Assembly: GCF_003602275.1 (NCBI RefSeq)
Contig: NZ_QZVT01000001.1
Location: 216,567-280,566, forward strand
DNA length: 64,000 nucleotides
Source: Arthrobacter cheniae
GTDB lineage: Bacteria; Actinomycetota; Actinomycetes; Actinomycetales; Micrococcaceae
Direction of reading: 5' to 3'
Below are positions 35,280 through 43,805 of the stretch, piece by piece (position 1 is the first letter of the stretch; each line of letters starts with the position of its first letter). The position numbers were made by a program, and so were the translations under genes. The notes beneath the pieces were generated by a model. The model searched no databases and had not been told where the DNA came from. It saw only the letters and a program-made list of their open reading frames with translations.

Positions 35280-36197
35280 ATGGAATCGCAGCACAGCTCC
35301 ACGACCACGGCACGGGCGGCACGGGCGCCGCTGGTGTTCGTGCTGGCCGCGGCGGTATGCGCTGCCGCACTCGGCTGGACCTACTGGGCCTTCGTCCAAA
35401 CCACCACGGGCCAGTTCGCCGACGAGTCCGCCTGGCAGGAGGCCGGGGTCGCAGCACCGGACACGCAACTGCCCTTCCTTCGCTTCCTCGATACCCTGCC
35501 CACCATCTCGGTGGTCATCGCGGCGGCAGCCATCCTGTTCGTCGCCGTCCGGCGGCACCGGTACGGAGCCGCCGCCATCGCGGTCGCCGTCATCGTGGCG
35601 TCCAACCTGACCACGCAACTGCTGAAGAACGTGGTCTTCGACCGTCCCGACCGCGGAGTGGCGACGCTCGATTTCAATTCATTACCGTCAGGGCATACGA
35701 CGCTCGCTGCTTCCGCAGCCGCCGCAGTCTTCATCATCATGACGCCGCGCTGGCGACCTTTCGCTGCCGCAGTGGGCGGCGCCTACTCCGTCCTGGCGGG
35801 CGTGGCGACCTACATCAACCTGTGGCATCGTCCGGCGGACGTGGTTGCCGCTCTCCTCGTCGTCGGCATCTGGACGCTCATCGGTGGGCTGATCATCATG
35901 CGGACCGGCAACCGCTGGAACGACTGGCAGGGGTTCGGCACGGGCTGGGCGTCCTCCCGCGGCTGGCTGGGACTCTGCTGGGCGCTGGGCCCCGGGAGCC
36001 TGGTGCTGTCCGCGGTGCTCTATTTCTCCGTCCAGGCCATCGGCCCGGCGCCGGTACCGGGCACGGCCACCCTTCCGCTCTTCTTCTGGTGGGGACTGGC
36101 GTGGATCGTCGGCGTCGGTTTCACGCTCTCCGCCGCAGCGGGCTGGCTCTTCGCGGACCAGGCCCGCCGGACCTCTGCCCGGGCGGTCGTGCCGTAA
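35280..36197 (+). CDS. PAP2-family membrane phosphatase
   Basis: Integral membrane protein of 305 residues with about six to eight helices. The three phosphatase motifs are in order: KNVVFDRPDRG, SLPSGHTTLA and TYINLWHRPADV, giving the catalytic His and the Arg/Lys phosphate contacts. The family removes phosphate from lipid phosphates such as undecaprenyl or phosphatidyl substrates outside the membrane. About 90 residues follow the catalytic core with two or three extra helices. Start at ATG 35280. Substrate unknown. Confidence 0.87.
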   Translation: MESQHSSTTTARAARAPLVFVLAAAVCAAALGWTYWAFVQTTTGQFADESAWQEAGVAAPDTQLPFLRFLDTLPTISVVIAAAAILFVAVRRHRYGAAAIAVAVIVASNLTTQLLKNVVFDRPDRGVATLDFNSLPSGHTTLAASAAAAVFIIMTPRWRPFAAAVGGAYSVLAGVATYINLWHRPADVVAALLVVGIWTLIGGLIIMRTGNRWNDWQGFGTGWASSRGWLGLCWALGPGSLVLSAVLYFSVQAIGPAPVPGTATLPLFFWWGLAWIVGVGFTLSAAAGWLFADQARRTSARAVVP

Positions 36198-36302
36198 CAC
36201 CCGCGGAACCGGTCCGCACGCCCTTTCCGTGCTCCATCCCGTCGTTGTAGGGCCGCCCGCGCGGTGCCACGCTGGCCCTACCAGCGACGAAAGAGGCGAT
36301 TG

Positions 36303-37451
36303 ATGAAAGCCATGGTCTACCGCGGGCCCTACAAGATCCGGGTCGAGGAAAAACCGATGCCGAGGATCGAGCACCCCAACGACGCCATCATCCGGGTGAC
36401 CACGGCTGCCATCTGCGGCTCGGACCTGCACCTGTATCACGGCCTCATGCCGGACACCCGTGTGGGCACCACTTTCGGCCACGAGTTCATCGGGGTCGTC
36501 GAGGAGGTGGGCCCGTCCGTCCAGAACCTCAAGCGGGGCGACCGCGTCATGGTGCCCTTCAACGTCTACTGCGGGTCCTGCTACTTCTGCGCCCGCGGCC
36601 TGTACTCGAACTGCCACAACGTCAATCCCAACGCGACGGCGGTGGGCGGCATCTACGGCTACTCCCACACCACCGGCGGGTACGACGGCGGCCAGGCGGA
36701 GTTCGTGCGTGTGCCCTTCGCCGATGTGGGACCGACCATCATCCCCGACTGGATGGACAGTGAGGACGCGGTCCTGCTCACCGATGCGCTCGCCACGGGC
36801 TACTTCGGTGCGCAACTCGGTGGCATCGTCGAGGGTGACACCGTGGTGGTCTTCGGCGCCGGCCCGGTGGGGCTCTACGCGGCGAAATCGGCCTGGCTCA
36901 TGGGAGCAGGACGCGTCCTCGTCATCGACCACCTCGAGTACCGGCTCGAGAAGGCCCGCACCTTCGCCCATGCGGAGACCTTCAACTTCGGGGAGTACGA
37001 CGACATCGTCGTCGAGATGAAGAGGACGACCGACTTCCTCGGGGCCGACGTCGTCATAGACGCCGTCGGCGCGGAAGCGGACGGCAACTTCCTGCAGCAC
37101 GTGACCGGCACCAAGCTGAAGCTCCAGGGCGGCTCACCCATCGCGCTCAACTGGGCCATCGATGCGGTGCGCAAGGGCGGGACGGTGTCCGTCGTCGGCG
37201 CCTATGGGCCCATCTTCAGCGCCGTGAAGTTCGGGGACGCACTCAACAAGGGCCTGACGCTGCGCATGAACCAGACCCCGGTGAAGCGGCAGTGGCCCCG
37301 CCTGTTCGACCACATCAGGAACGGATACCTCAAGCCGAACGACATCGTCACGCACCGGATCCCACTCGAGGACATCGCCGAGGGTTACCACATGTTCTCG
37401 GCGAAGCTCGACAACTGCATCAAGCCGCTCATCATCGCGAACCCGAGCTAG
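36303..37451 (+). CDS. zinc-dependent alcohol dehydrogenase (formaldehyde-dehydrogenase-like)
   Basis: Medium-chain dehydrogenase of 382 residues. Catalytic zinc ligands are in AAICGSDLHLYHG and GHEFIGVVEEVG; structural-zinc cysteines are in NVYCGSCYFCARGLYSNC. The NAD site is FGAGPVGLYAA. Length and the GGIYGYSHTTGGYDGGQAEFVRVPFAD block match the glutathione-independent formaldehyde/threonine-type dehydrogenase group. ATG 36303 follows GAAAGAGG. Paired with the downstream gene, 8 bases away. Substrate not certain. Confidence 0.87.
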   Translation: MKAMVYRGPYKIRVEEKPMPRIEHPNDAIIRVTTAAICGSDLHLYHGLMPDTRVGTTFGHEFIGVVEEVGPSVQNLKRGDRVMVPFNVYCGSCYFCARGLYSNCHNVNPNATAVGGIYGYSHTTGGYDGGQAEFVRVPFADVGPTIIPDWMDSEDAVLLTDALATGYFGAQLGGIVEGDTVVVFGAGPVGLYAAKSAWLMGAGRVLVIDHLEYRLEKARTFAHAETFNFGEYDDIVVEMKRTTDFLGADVVIDAVGAEADGNFLQHVTGTKLKLQGGSPIALNWAIDAVRKGGTVSVVGAYGPIFSAVKFGDALNKGLTLRMNQTPVKRQWPRLFDHIRNGYLKPNDIVTHRIPLEDIAEGYHMFSAKLDNCIKPLIIANPS

Positions 37452-37459
37452 GAGACACT

Positions 37460-38041
37460 ATGCCGTCGACGCCCTACGTCGCCAACAAGCCCAAGGACAT
37501 CCCCACGGCCGAGGCACTCCGCGCCCGGATCCCGGGATGGGGCGTGGACCTCGATCCCAAGGACCGGCCCTCCTACCCCCAGGAGGTGTTCGACCCCGCA
37601 GGAACCGGCGCGCACTGGGACTACCCCGAGGAGCAGCAGGGCGGGGAGAACCGGGAGCGCTCCATCGAGCATGGGCAGCTGACGCCGGTGTTCGGCACGA
37701 GCGTGCCCCTCAAGGGAGTCTCGGGCAGCATCCGCCGTTACGCCTACCGGTACAGCGAGGCCCGCGCAGCCCACTGGCTCCTGCTGCTGGCCGGAGATCG
37801 GGTGGACGCCTGGGGCTCCCACCTCGTCTCGATCGCGAAGCTTCGGCCGGACAACCCGATCACCGAGACGGGCGTGTTGTCCGAGGGGCGCAGGCACGGG
37901 ATCGCTTCGCGATTCGGGAAGCGGCGCGTGGACGTGAACCACCAATGGCTGGATCCGATCGTCGTCGGCGGACCGTGGGTCGCGGCGACGGCCGGCGCTG
38001 TCCTGGTGGCCCGGGCGATCCGGCGTCGCGGGCGCGGCTGA
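37460..38041 (+). CDS. conserved protein of unknown function, partner of the dehydrogenase
   Basis: Not recognised as a named family. It has 193 residues, and GGAG lies 6 bases before the ATG. The N-terminal 60 residues are rich in Pro, Asp and Glu (PTAEALRARIPGWGVDLD, YPQEVFDPAGTGAHWDYPEEQQ). The middle has an LKGVSGSIRRYAYRYSEARAAHWLLLLAGDRVD segment. A short hydrophobic helix near the end (AATAGAVLVARAI) suggests a C-terminal membrane anchor. It directly follows the alcohol dehydrogenase, so cotranscription is near certain. Confidence 0.72.
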   Translation: MPSTPYVANKPKDIPTAEALRARIPGWGVDLDPKDRPSYPQEVFDPAGTGAHWDYPEEQQGGENRERSIEHGQLTPVFGTSVPLKGVSGSIRRYAYRYSEARAAHWLLLLAGDRVDAWGSHLVSIAKLRPDNPITETGVLSEGRRHGIASRFGKRRVDVNHQWLDPIVVGGPWVAATAGAVLVARAIRRRGRG

Positions 38042-38110
38042 GCCAGGAGGACACCCGCACCTGGCGGGGTCGCGTGCACCGCGGTGATCAGCCGTGGGTG
38101 ACCACGGCGA

Positions 38111-39349
38111 TCAGCCGCGCGCGACGGCGGATTCCGCAGAACCGGGAGCGGCGCGCGGGATCCAGTACCAGAGGACCGCCGCGCCGAGGAAGCCGAGGAC
38201 CGCCGTCGCCCAGATACCCGCAGAGAGTGTGGCCAGAGCTGTCACGAGGGCGAGCAGTGCCGGACCACCCATGGTGCCGAAGTCCGTGAGCAGGCGCCAG
38301 ATCCCGAGGAACTGCGGGCGGCCGGGCGACGGCGACAGATCTGCGCCGAGCGTCATGACGATGCCCGAGCCGATCCCGTTGCCGAAGCCGATGAGCAGTG
38401 CGACCAGGAGCAGTCCCACCGCGTCGCCTGTGAGGGGCAGCAGGGTCAGCGCCGTACCCATGATGAGCATGCACGGCACGGCGATCCAACGGCGGCCCTT
38501 GACGTCCATGATCTTGCCGGAGGGGTAGAAGATCAGCATGTCGATGGCACCGGACAGCCCGTAGATCAGCGCTGTCGACGAGGCGTCCAGCCCGATGCTC
38601 TCCGCCCACAGCGGCAACACTGCCTGCCGTGTGGCCCGCACGGCAGCGATCAGCAGCACGCCGATCCCGATCGTGACGAAGACGCGGGAGTGGCTGCGCA
38701 TGACCGAGCGGACCGTGGGCGCCGGCGGTGGAGCCAGCGCGGCCCCGATCGGGGTCCGGGCCGCGAGTGCACCCCGACCCGGCGCCTCGAGTTCGGGCAC
38801 GCGCCAGCTCAGCGCGGCAGCTGCGAGGCTCGCAACACCTCCCACCCAGTAGGCGCCGTCGAGCCCCAGCGCGCTCATGGCGAGGGCTGCCGCGAACGGC
38901 CCCATGAACACACCGATGCGGGTGACGCCGCCGAGCGTGGACAGTGCCCGCGCTCGAAAGTGCGGAGGGACGGCCTCGGTGAGGTAGCTTTGCCGCGCGA
39001 GGCCGAACACCGCACCCGCCATGCCGACCATGAATACTGCTGCGGCGAAGACAGGCAGGGTCGGTGCCGCGAGCGCGAGGAACATCGCGGCCGAGCACCA
39101 GAGCGCCGCCCCCACGAGCGCCTTCCGCTCGCCGAAGCGCGTGGCGATCAGGGTGGCCGGCACATTCGTGACGAGGGATCCGATCCCGGACAGCGTGATG
39201 ACGAGGGCGGCCGTGGCGACATCCGCGCCGAGGTTGCGTGCGGTCAGGGCGATGACGGGCAGGATGGCACCTGTCGCGACCCCGTACAGCAGGGACGGGC
39301 CGTACGCTCCCACGGCGATCGCTCGCAGATCGAAGGTTTCCTTGGGCAC
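38111..39349 (-). CDS. major facilitator superfamily transporter
   Basis: Twelve-helix transporter of 412 residues. The first half has GIGSLVTNVPATLIATRFGERKAL, resembling the loop 2-3 MFS motif, and SYLTEAVPPHFRARALSTLGG. The second half has IYGLSGAIDMLIFYPSGKIMDVKGRRW, the equivalent repeat. Such proteins are usually drug or metabolite exporters. GTG start with GGTGGAAC upstream. No regulator or enzyme is adjacent to suggest a substrate. Confidence 0.87.
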   Translation of the reverse strand: MPKETFDLRAIAVGAYGPSLLYGVATGAILPVIALTARNLGADVATAALVITLSGIGSLVTNVPATLIATRFGERKALVGAALWCSAAMFLALAAPTLPVFAAAVFMVGMAGAVFGLARQSYLTEAVPPHFRARALSTLGGVTRIGVFMGPFAAALAMSALGLDGAYWVGGVASLAAAALSWRVPELEAPGRGALAARTPIGAALAPPPAPTVRSVMRSHSRVFVTIGIGVLLIAAVRATRQAVLPLWAESIGLDASSTALIYGLSGAIDMLIFYPSGKIMDVKGRRWIAVPCMLIMGTALTLLPLTGDAVGLLLVALLIGFGNGIGSGIVMTLGADLSPSPGRPQFLGIWRLLTDFGTMGGPALLALVTALATLSAGIWATAVLGFLGAAVLWYWIPRAAPGSAESAVARG

Positions 39350-39438
39350 CGTTCCACCCTAGTCCGGGACCGGGGTGACGCCCGCCAGGGTGACGTCAGC
39401 GCCGACGATCCTGCCCGTCGTGTCGATGCACCAGCTGT

Positions 39439-39735
39439 CTACTCGCCGCCGTCGTACCCACCGGCGTCGCCGGGTCCGAAGGAATCGGGCACGTCCGCCT
39501 GCTGACCGGCGTCGCCCGTGCCGACGTAGGACTGGGCGGAATCACCGGCGCGAAGAATTCCGGCGTCCGCGTAGTCCGGAGCGTCGTCGTCCTGGATCAC
39601 GGTGGAGACCTGCCCGGGATCGAGCGGCACTCCCGGCACGTGCGGTCCGGGGATGTGTGCCGCAGACATGCCGGATTCGTCCTTCCCCGCGATCGAGACC
39701 TGCAGGGCTATCTCGGGATACTCGCTCGGCGCCAT
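39439..39735 (-). CDS. small acidic hypothetical protein
   Basis: Product of 98 residues, not recognised. A strong AAGGAGG lies 5 bases before the ATG, which is the main reason to accept it. The sequence is rich in Gly, Asp, Pro and Ala, with no membrane segment and little predicted order. The C-terminus repeats GDAGxxxD/GGYDGGE elements. Alone between the MFS gene and the fluoride channels, with 70 bases to the latter. Confidence 0.55.
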   Translation of the reverse strand: MAPSEYPEIALQVSIAGKDESGMSAAHIPGPHVPGVPLDPGQVSTVIQDDDAPDYADAGILRAGDSAQSYVGTGDAGQQADVPDSFGPGDAGGYDGGE

Positions 39736-39805
39736 GGGATCCTCCTTCGTGCGGACCGCCGGTTCGGCCCGATGCCTTGATCGTCCCGCTTCCCCGCCCG
39801 GATGA

Positions 39806-40186
39806 CTAGGCCACGTGGAGTCCGATCGACAGGCCCAGTGCAGCGGCGGCGAGCGTCACCACCGCCGTCCCGAAACCCGAGAGCAGTGCAGCCCCGGTGT
39901 GGCCCGCCCGGATCAGGCGCACGGTCTCGTTGCTCGCCGTACTGAAGGTCGTGTACCCGCCGAGGAATCCCGTGCCGCCGATGATCGTCCACGCGGACGG
40001 CACCGCGGCAGCGAGCACGAACCCTGTCAACAGCCCGAGCAGCAAGGAACCACTGATATTGACGGTCATGGTGCCCACCGGGACGGGACCACGGGTGCGG
40101 GAACGGATCACACCGTCCAGCAGGAAACGCGCGACGGCACCGAGTCCCCCCGCGGCACCCACCGACAGCACGACGACGAAGCTCAC
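39806..40186 (-). CDS. crcB: FluC/CrcB fluoride channel subunit 1
   Basis: Four-helix membrane protein of 126 residues that exports fluoride as a dual-topology dimer. Family motifs are GGLGAVARFLLDG, TMTVNISGSLLLGLLTG and GFLGGYTTFSTAS. The GTG start overlaps the stop of the second subunit gene by 4 bases (GTGA). In Gram-positives FluC genes often come in pairs that form a heterodimer. No fluoride riboswitch fold was seen upstream. Confidence 0.92.
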   Translation of the reverse strand: MSFVVVLSVGAAGGLGAVARFLLDGVIRSRTRGPVPVGTMTVNISGSLLLGLLTGFVLAAAVPSAWTIIGGTGFLGGYTTFSTASNETVRLIRAGHTGAALLSGFGTAVVTLAAAALGLSIGLHVA

Positions 40187-40650
40187 GGAACCGGTTCCGC
40201 TGCAGGCCCGCGACGGACCCGGCTGCCGGCTGCAATGCCTGCCGCCGTCGCCGCGAGTCCCACGAGGACGGACGACGCAAGGTAGGCGAGAGCCTCGGGT
40301 GCGCGTCCGGCGTCGATCAGGAGAGCGGAGTCGACGGCGAGCGCACTGTAGGTGGTGAAGCCGCCGAGGAAACCCGTTCCGAGGAGAAGGCGGAGGGTGC
40401 GATACCGCCCCTCGTCGGGACCCCGCCGCGCCAGCGCTTCGAGGAGCAGACCGAGGGCGAACGCGCCGATGATGTTGACGAGGAAGATGCCGAGCGGAAG
40501 ACCCTCGGGCGTCGGAAGTACCTCCGCGAGCCCGAAGCGGGCGAGCGTGCCACCGGTGCCACCGATGAACACCAGGCCGAGGTCGGCGGCCCGGAGGTGC
40601 ACCGGCCGGTCCCCGGCGGAGCGTCGATCGGGCTGGCGATCAGGCAACAT
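40183..40650 (-). CDS. crcB: FluC/CrcB fluoride channel subunit 2
   Basis: Second subunit, 155 residues from ATG 40650, which lies inside the end of the dienelactone hydrolase gene (11-base overlap). Motifs GGTGGTLARFGLAEVLP, IFLVNIIGAFALGLLLE and GFLGGFTTYSAL match FluC. The first 25 residues (MLPDRQPDRRSAGDR) are polar and Arg-rich, an N-terminal extension compared with its partner. Translation coupled on both sides. Confidence 0.9.
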   Translation of the reverse strand: MLPDRQPDRRSAGDRPVHLRAADLGLVFIGGTGGTLARFGLAEVLPTPEGLPLGIFLVNIIGAFALGLLLEALARRGPDEGRYRTLRLLLGTGFLGGFTTYSALAVDSALLIDAGRAPEALAYLASSVLVGLAATAAGIAAGSRVRRGPAAEPVP

Positions 40651-41386
40651 GCAGCGCGAGGAAGTCCAGCGTGCGGGTCCAGGCGTCCTCGGCGGATGCC
40701 TGCCGGTAGGCGAACCGGTTCGAGTCGTTGAAGAAGGCGTGGCCCGCGTCGGGATAGACGACGGCGGTGAACTCGACGCCGGCGTCCCCCAATGCAGCCT
40801 CGAGCGCAGGCAGCGCCGCCATGAGTCGTTCGTCGTCCTGGCCGTAGAAGGCGAGAACAGGAGCCTGGATGCGCCCGAGTTCCTCGTCGGAGAAGGCTGC
40901 GTGCCCGTAGAAAGGAACGCAGGCCAGAAGGCGCGGCTCGTGGACGGCCAGCGAGAAGCTGTAGGTGCCACCGAAGCAGAATCCCGTGACGCCCACACGG
41001 CCCGCCACGTCCTCGTCGTCGTGCAGGAAGGAGAAGCAGGCCTGCACCCGCCCTGCGGTGATGGCACCGAATTCAGGACTCTGCAGGGGCGCCAGGAGCT
41101 CCCGGAGCTTCGGCTGGGCGAGGTTCCGCGCCTCGTCATCGGGCCCGGCGATGGCTTCGCCCAGCCCCAGCGTCTTCTCCTCGGTAATTCCTTGGTCCGC
41201 GAGAAGGTCCGGTGCGACGACGACATAGCCCTCGCGCGCGAACCGGTCCGCGACGTCGCGCGTGTGCCCGACGAGCCCCCACACTTCGTGGATCAGCACG
41301 AGGCCGCCCCTGACGGCCCCGTCGGGGCGTGCCACGTAGGCGGAGACGGTGCCGGAAGGGGTCTCGATGCCCTGGACGGTGCTCAT
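40640..41386 (-). CDS. dienelactone hydrolase family protein
   Basis: Cytosolic alpha/beta hydrolase of 248 residues. The catalytic Cys is in VGVTGFCFGGTYSF and the His in YPDAGHAFFND; HEVWGL early on is the usual family block. Classical members open dienelactone in chlorocatechol breakdown, but many bacterial relatives are general carboxylesterases, and no aromatic pathway is nearby. ATG 41386 chosen for the MSTVQGI N-terminus with AGGCGA upstream. First gene of the operon with both fluoride channel genes. Confidence 0.88.
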   Translation of the reverse strand: MSTVQGIETPSGTVSAYVARPDGAVRGGLVLIHEVWGLVGHTRDVADRFAREGYVVVAPDLLADQGITEEKTLGLGEAIAGPDDEARNLAQPKLRELLAPLQSPEFGAITAGRVQACFSFLHDDEDVAGRVGVTGFCFGGTYSFSLAVHEPRLLACVPFYGHAAFSDEELGRIQAPVLAFYGQDDERLMAALPALEAALGDAGVEFTAVVYPDAGHAFFNDSNRFAYRQASAEDAWTRTLDFLALHVA

Positions 41387-41465
41387 TCGCCTAGGCTTGC
41401 ATGCTTCGTGATGCGGCGCCAACACCGGCACGATCGTCAGGAAACGACTGCACGGAGGAGCCCAC

Positions 41466-41597
41466 GTGTACCGGCACCTCCTGTCCTGGTGGGCCGACCG
41501 CGACGCGCCCTGTGCTGTCCGAGTCGGACGAGAGGCTTGCCACGGGGAGTACGATCGGTGCCATCACCATCAGTCAACGACGACGGACGTGCGATGA
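41466..41597 (+). CDS. possible 43-codon small protein or leader
   Basis: GTG at 41466 has a perfect GGAGGAG 5 bases upstream, and the frame ends in TGA overlapping the ATG of the next gene (ATGA). The predicted peptide is rich in His, Cys and Arg, with CHHHQSTTTDVR at its end. Start signal and overlap suggest real translation and coupling to the membrane protein; the sequence matches no family I know. Confidence 0.4.
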   Translation: MYRHLLSWWADRDAPCAVRVGREACHGEYDRCHHHQSTTTDVR

Positions 41598-41899
41598 CCA
41601 CCAGGTTCCTCTCTCCACTAGGTTTCCTCAGTGCCACACTCGGGATGCTCGCGCTCCTCGCGGGCGCCCGCGGCTACCCCTTCCTCCTGATCGCGGCGGG
41701 CGGCATCCTCCTCGCGCTGTTGTGCATCCGCCCCGGCGCCTGCTCGGCCGGCGCGCACACCTCCGACGACCACACCGCCTTCTCCATGCCCTCGGTGGGG
41801 ACGTGCCCGCCCGAGCGCCTGCGGGAGGCTCGCGTCCTCGCGGCGCGCGTCGTCGAGGATTCCCGCGCCTGGGAGGACGCCCACCACCGCGAGCACTGA
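41594..41899 (+). CDS. small membrane protein of unknown function
   Basis: Product of 101 residues. Residues 5-45 form two hydrophobic helices (FLSATLGMLALLAGA, FLLIAAGGILLALLCI), followed by a soluble tail of about 55 residues with CPPERLREARVLAARVVED. The ATG is overlapped by the stop of the small frame at 41466. The frame is open far upstream, but that is antisense to the hydrolase. Not recognised beyond this. Confidence 0.55.
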   Translation: MTTRFLSPLGFLSATLGMLALLAGARGYPFLLIAAGGILLALLCIRPGACSAGAHTSDDHTAFSMPSVGTCPPERLREARVLAARVVEDSRAWEDAHHREH

Positions 41900-41967
41900 G
41901 GGATGTTCCGCGGTCGGCCCCGCTTGCGCCACGTCGCCTCCACCGGAGGTCCCGGAGGGCGCTTCCC

Positions 41968-42999
41968 ATGCGCGCCGCGCTCCTGTTCAGTGATCCCATG
42001 AGACGCATCCTGATCCTCGGTGGCACGGCGTGGCTCGGCCGGGAACTCGCGGCACAACTCGTGGCCGCGGGCGATGACGTCACGTGCCTCGCCCGCGGGA
42101 CGGCCGGCGAACCTCCGCCAGGCGCTCGGCTGGTCGTCGCCGATCGCGACCTGGCAGGGGCGTACGACGACGTCGTCGGCGCGGACTGGGACGACGTCAT
42201 CGAGATCTCGTGGAACGTCTCCCACGTCAGGGGAGCCCTCGAAGCCCTCGCCGATCGCGCGGCGCACTGGACCCTGGTGTCCTCATGTTCCGTCTATGCA
42301 TCCGATACCGACCCAGGAGCGGACGAATCGGCTGCGCTGGTCGAACCCGGTGATGAGGGCGAGGAGGACTACGCGAAGGCCAAGGCGCGGTGCGAGCGGG
42401 ATTCTGCCTCGGTACTCGGGAACCGCCTGCTGATCGTTCGGGCCGGCCTGATCGCAGGTCCGGGAGACGGCAGTGACCGGTTCGGGTACTGGGTCTCGCG
42501 GTGCGCACTCGCGGGAAACGAGGATGTCCTGGTGCCGACCCTCGCGGACAGGTTCGTGCAGGTCATCGACGTGAGGGACCTCGCGGCGTGGACCATCTCG
42601 GCGGGCCGCGCGGGCACTGTGGGAACCTTCAACGCGGTCGGCGACATCCACACCTTCGGTGACGTCCTTTCGCAGGCACGCTCCGTGGCCGGTCATACGG
42701 GCGACCTCGTGGAGGCTGCGCCGGAGTGGCTGGTCGACCAGGGTGTGGCCTACTGGGCCGGTGCGCGATCGCTGCCACTGTGGCTCCCCGAGGACTCCAG
42801 CGGCTTCTCGCAGCGCAGCAACACCACGTTCCGCGAGACGGGCGGCGCCCTACGGAGCCTGCGGGCCACGCTGCTGGACACGCTCGACGACGAACGGGAG
42901 CGGGGGCTCGAGCGTGAGCGACGCGCCGGGTTGACGAGGCAGGAGGAGCGCGGGCTCCTCGCACTCCTGCAGGAACCGCCTGTGGGGATCGGCAGGTGA
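41968..42999 (+). CDS. NAD-dependent epimerase/dehydratase-family protein
   Basis: Rossmann-fold protein of 343 residues of the extended short-chain dehydrogenase group. The nucleotide motif LILGGTAWLGRELA, VSSCSVYAS and EDYAKAKARCE (Tyr-x3-Lys) follow the family order. GGAGG 8 bases before ATG 41968 supports that start; ATG 41998 would match relatives more closely but has no ribosome-binding site. The C-terminal third is atypical, with a run of Arg and Glu. Substrate unknown; likely a nucleotide sugar or reductase role. Confidence 0.82.
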   Translation: MRAALLFSDPMRRILILGGTAWLGRELAAQLVAAGDDVTCLARGTAGEPPPGARLVVADRDLAGAYDDVVGADWDDVIEISWNVSHVRGALEALADRAAHWTLVSSCSVYASDTDPGADESAALVEPGDEGEEDYAKAKARCERDSASVLGNRLLIVRAGLIAGPGDGSDRFGYWVSRCALAGNEDVLVPTLADRFVQVIDVRDLAAWTISAGRAGTVGTFNAVGDIHTFGDVLSQARSVAGHTGDLVEAAPEWLVDQGVAYWAGARSLPLWLPEDSSGFSQRSNTTFRETGGALRSLRATLLDTLDDERERGLERERRAGLTRQEERGLLALLQEPPVGIGR

Positions 43000-43011
43000 T
43001 CGGGTGACGAG

Positions 43012-43758
43012 GTGCGGGAGCAGGAGGGCTCGGCTCACCGCCGGAAGGGCGTCCGCACCTGTGAGCTGCCCGGAAACGGGAACAGTCGCGGCGGGGCTCC
43101 CGTTGGAAGGGGTACACCCTCTTCCCGAAAGGCGCACCCCCTGCGTATCCTGCTGACCGGCATCGACGGCTCCGGCAAAAGCACGGCAGCCCGCGACCTG
43201 ACGAGTGCCGTCCTCGCGAGGGGAGGCAGCGCCATCATGCTGAAGACCCCGGCCGGCCGCAGGACCATGAACGGTTGGTGGGACGCTCTCGGCTGGGCTC
43301 CCGGCCCTCGGCTGCAGGACTTCGCCGAGACCATCGTGCGGGCGGCCAATGCCCTCCTGAACGAGGTGCGCCTGCGCGGGTTCGACGGCGTCGTGGTGCT
43401 CGACCGCGGTATCCCCTGCCAGCTGGCGCTGAGGGAAGCCCGCGGGATTCGGCGGGGCGTGTTCCTGCCGTGGCTCCAGCGCGTCCTTCCCGCTCCCGAC
43501 GTCGTCGCGCACTTCGATGTGCCCATCGACGTCGCCCTCGCGCGGGTGGCGGCACGCGCCACTGATTCGGAGACGGCCTCGGGGCTCGCGGCCCTAGACG
43601 CGGGCTACCGGAGGTTGCCGGAGTTCGTGGACTTCACGCTCATCGATGCCGACCGGCCCACGGAGGTCATCGTGGCGGAGCTGGCACTGGCGCGGACGAG
43701 CCTGGTCCAGCGATCTGCCGGCGGACGCCCCACCGACGGCACCCTCGCGCAGTACTGA
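43012..43758 (+). CDS. thymidylate-kinase-like P-loop kinase
   Basis: P-loop protein of 248 residues at most. Walker A GIDGSGKST with preceding LRILLT and the later VLDRG segment resemble dTMP kinases; the LID region VAARATDSETASG is present. GTG 43012 gives about 45 residues of polar leader before the fold and has no good ribosome-binding site, so the true start may be later. It follows the epimerase gene by 12 bases. It is probably not the housekeeping Tmk; substrate unknown. Confidence 0.7.
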   Translation: MREQEGSAHRRKGVRTCELPGNGNSRGGAPVGRGTPSSRKAHPLRILLTGIDGSGKSTAARDLTSAVLARGGSAIMLKTPAGRRTMNGWWDALGWAPGPRLQDFAETIVRAANALLNEVRLRGFDGVVVLDRGIPCQLALREARGIRRGVFLPWLQRVLPAPDVVAHFDVPIDVALARVAARATDSETASGLAALDAGYRRLPEFVDFTLIDADRPTEVIVAELALARTSLVQRSAGGRPTDGTLAQY

Positions 43759-43805
43759 GCGCTGCTCGGTATCGACGCGCCAGAACCGTCTCGCAGCCGA
43801 GGTCC

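Noticed and set aside
36241..36252. LacI half-site (CGTTGTAG) before the alcohol dehydrogenase
   Set aside because: Only 8 bases match and there is no second half; expected by chance.
40651..41226. Long N-terminal extension of the second fluoride channel subunit
   Set aside because: It is an out-of-frame shadow of the dienelactone hydrolase gene; ATG 40650 gives the normal channel length.
40183..41600. Fluoride riboswitch for the channel genes
   Set aside because: No pseudoknot-like fluoride aptamer pattern was seen upstream of the dienelactone hydrolase or channel genes.
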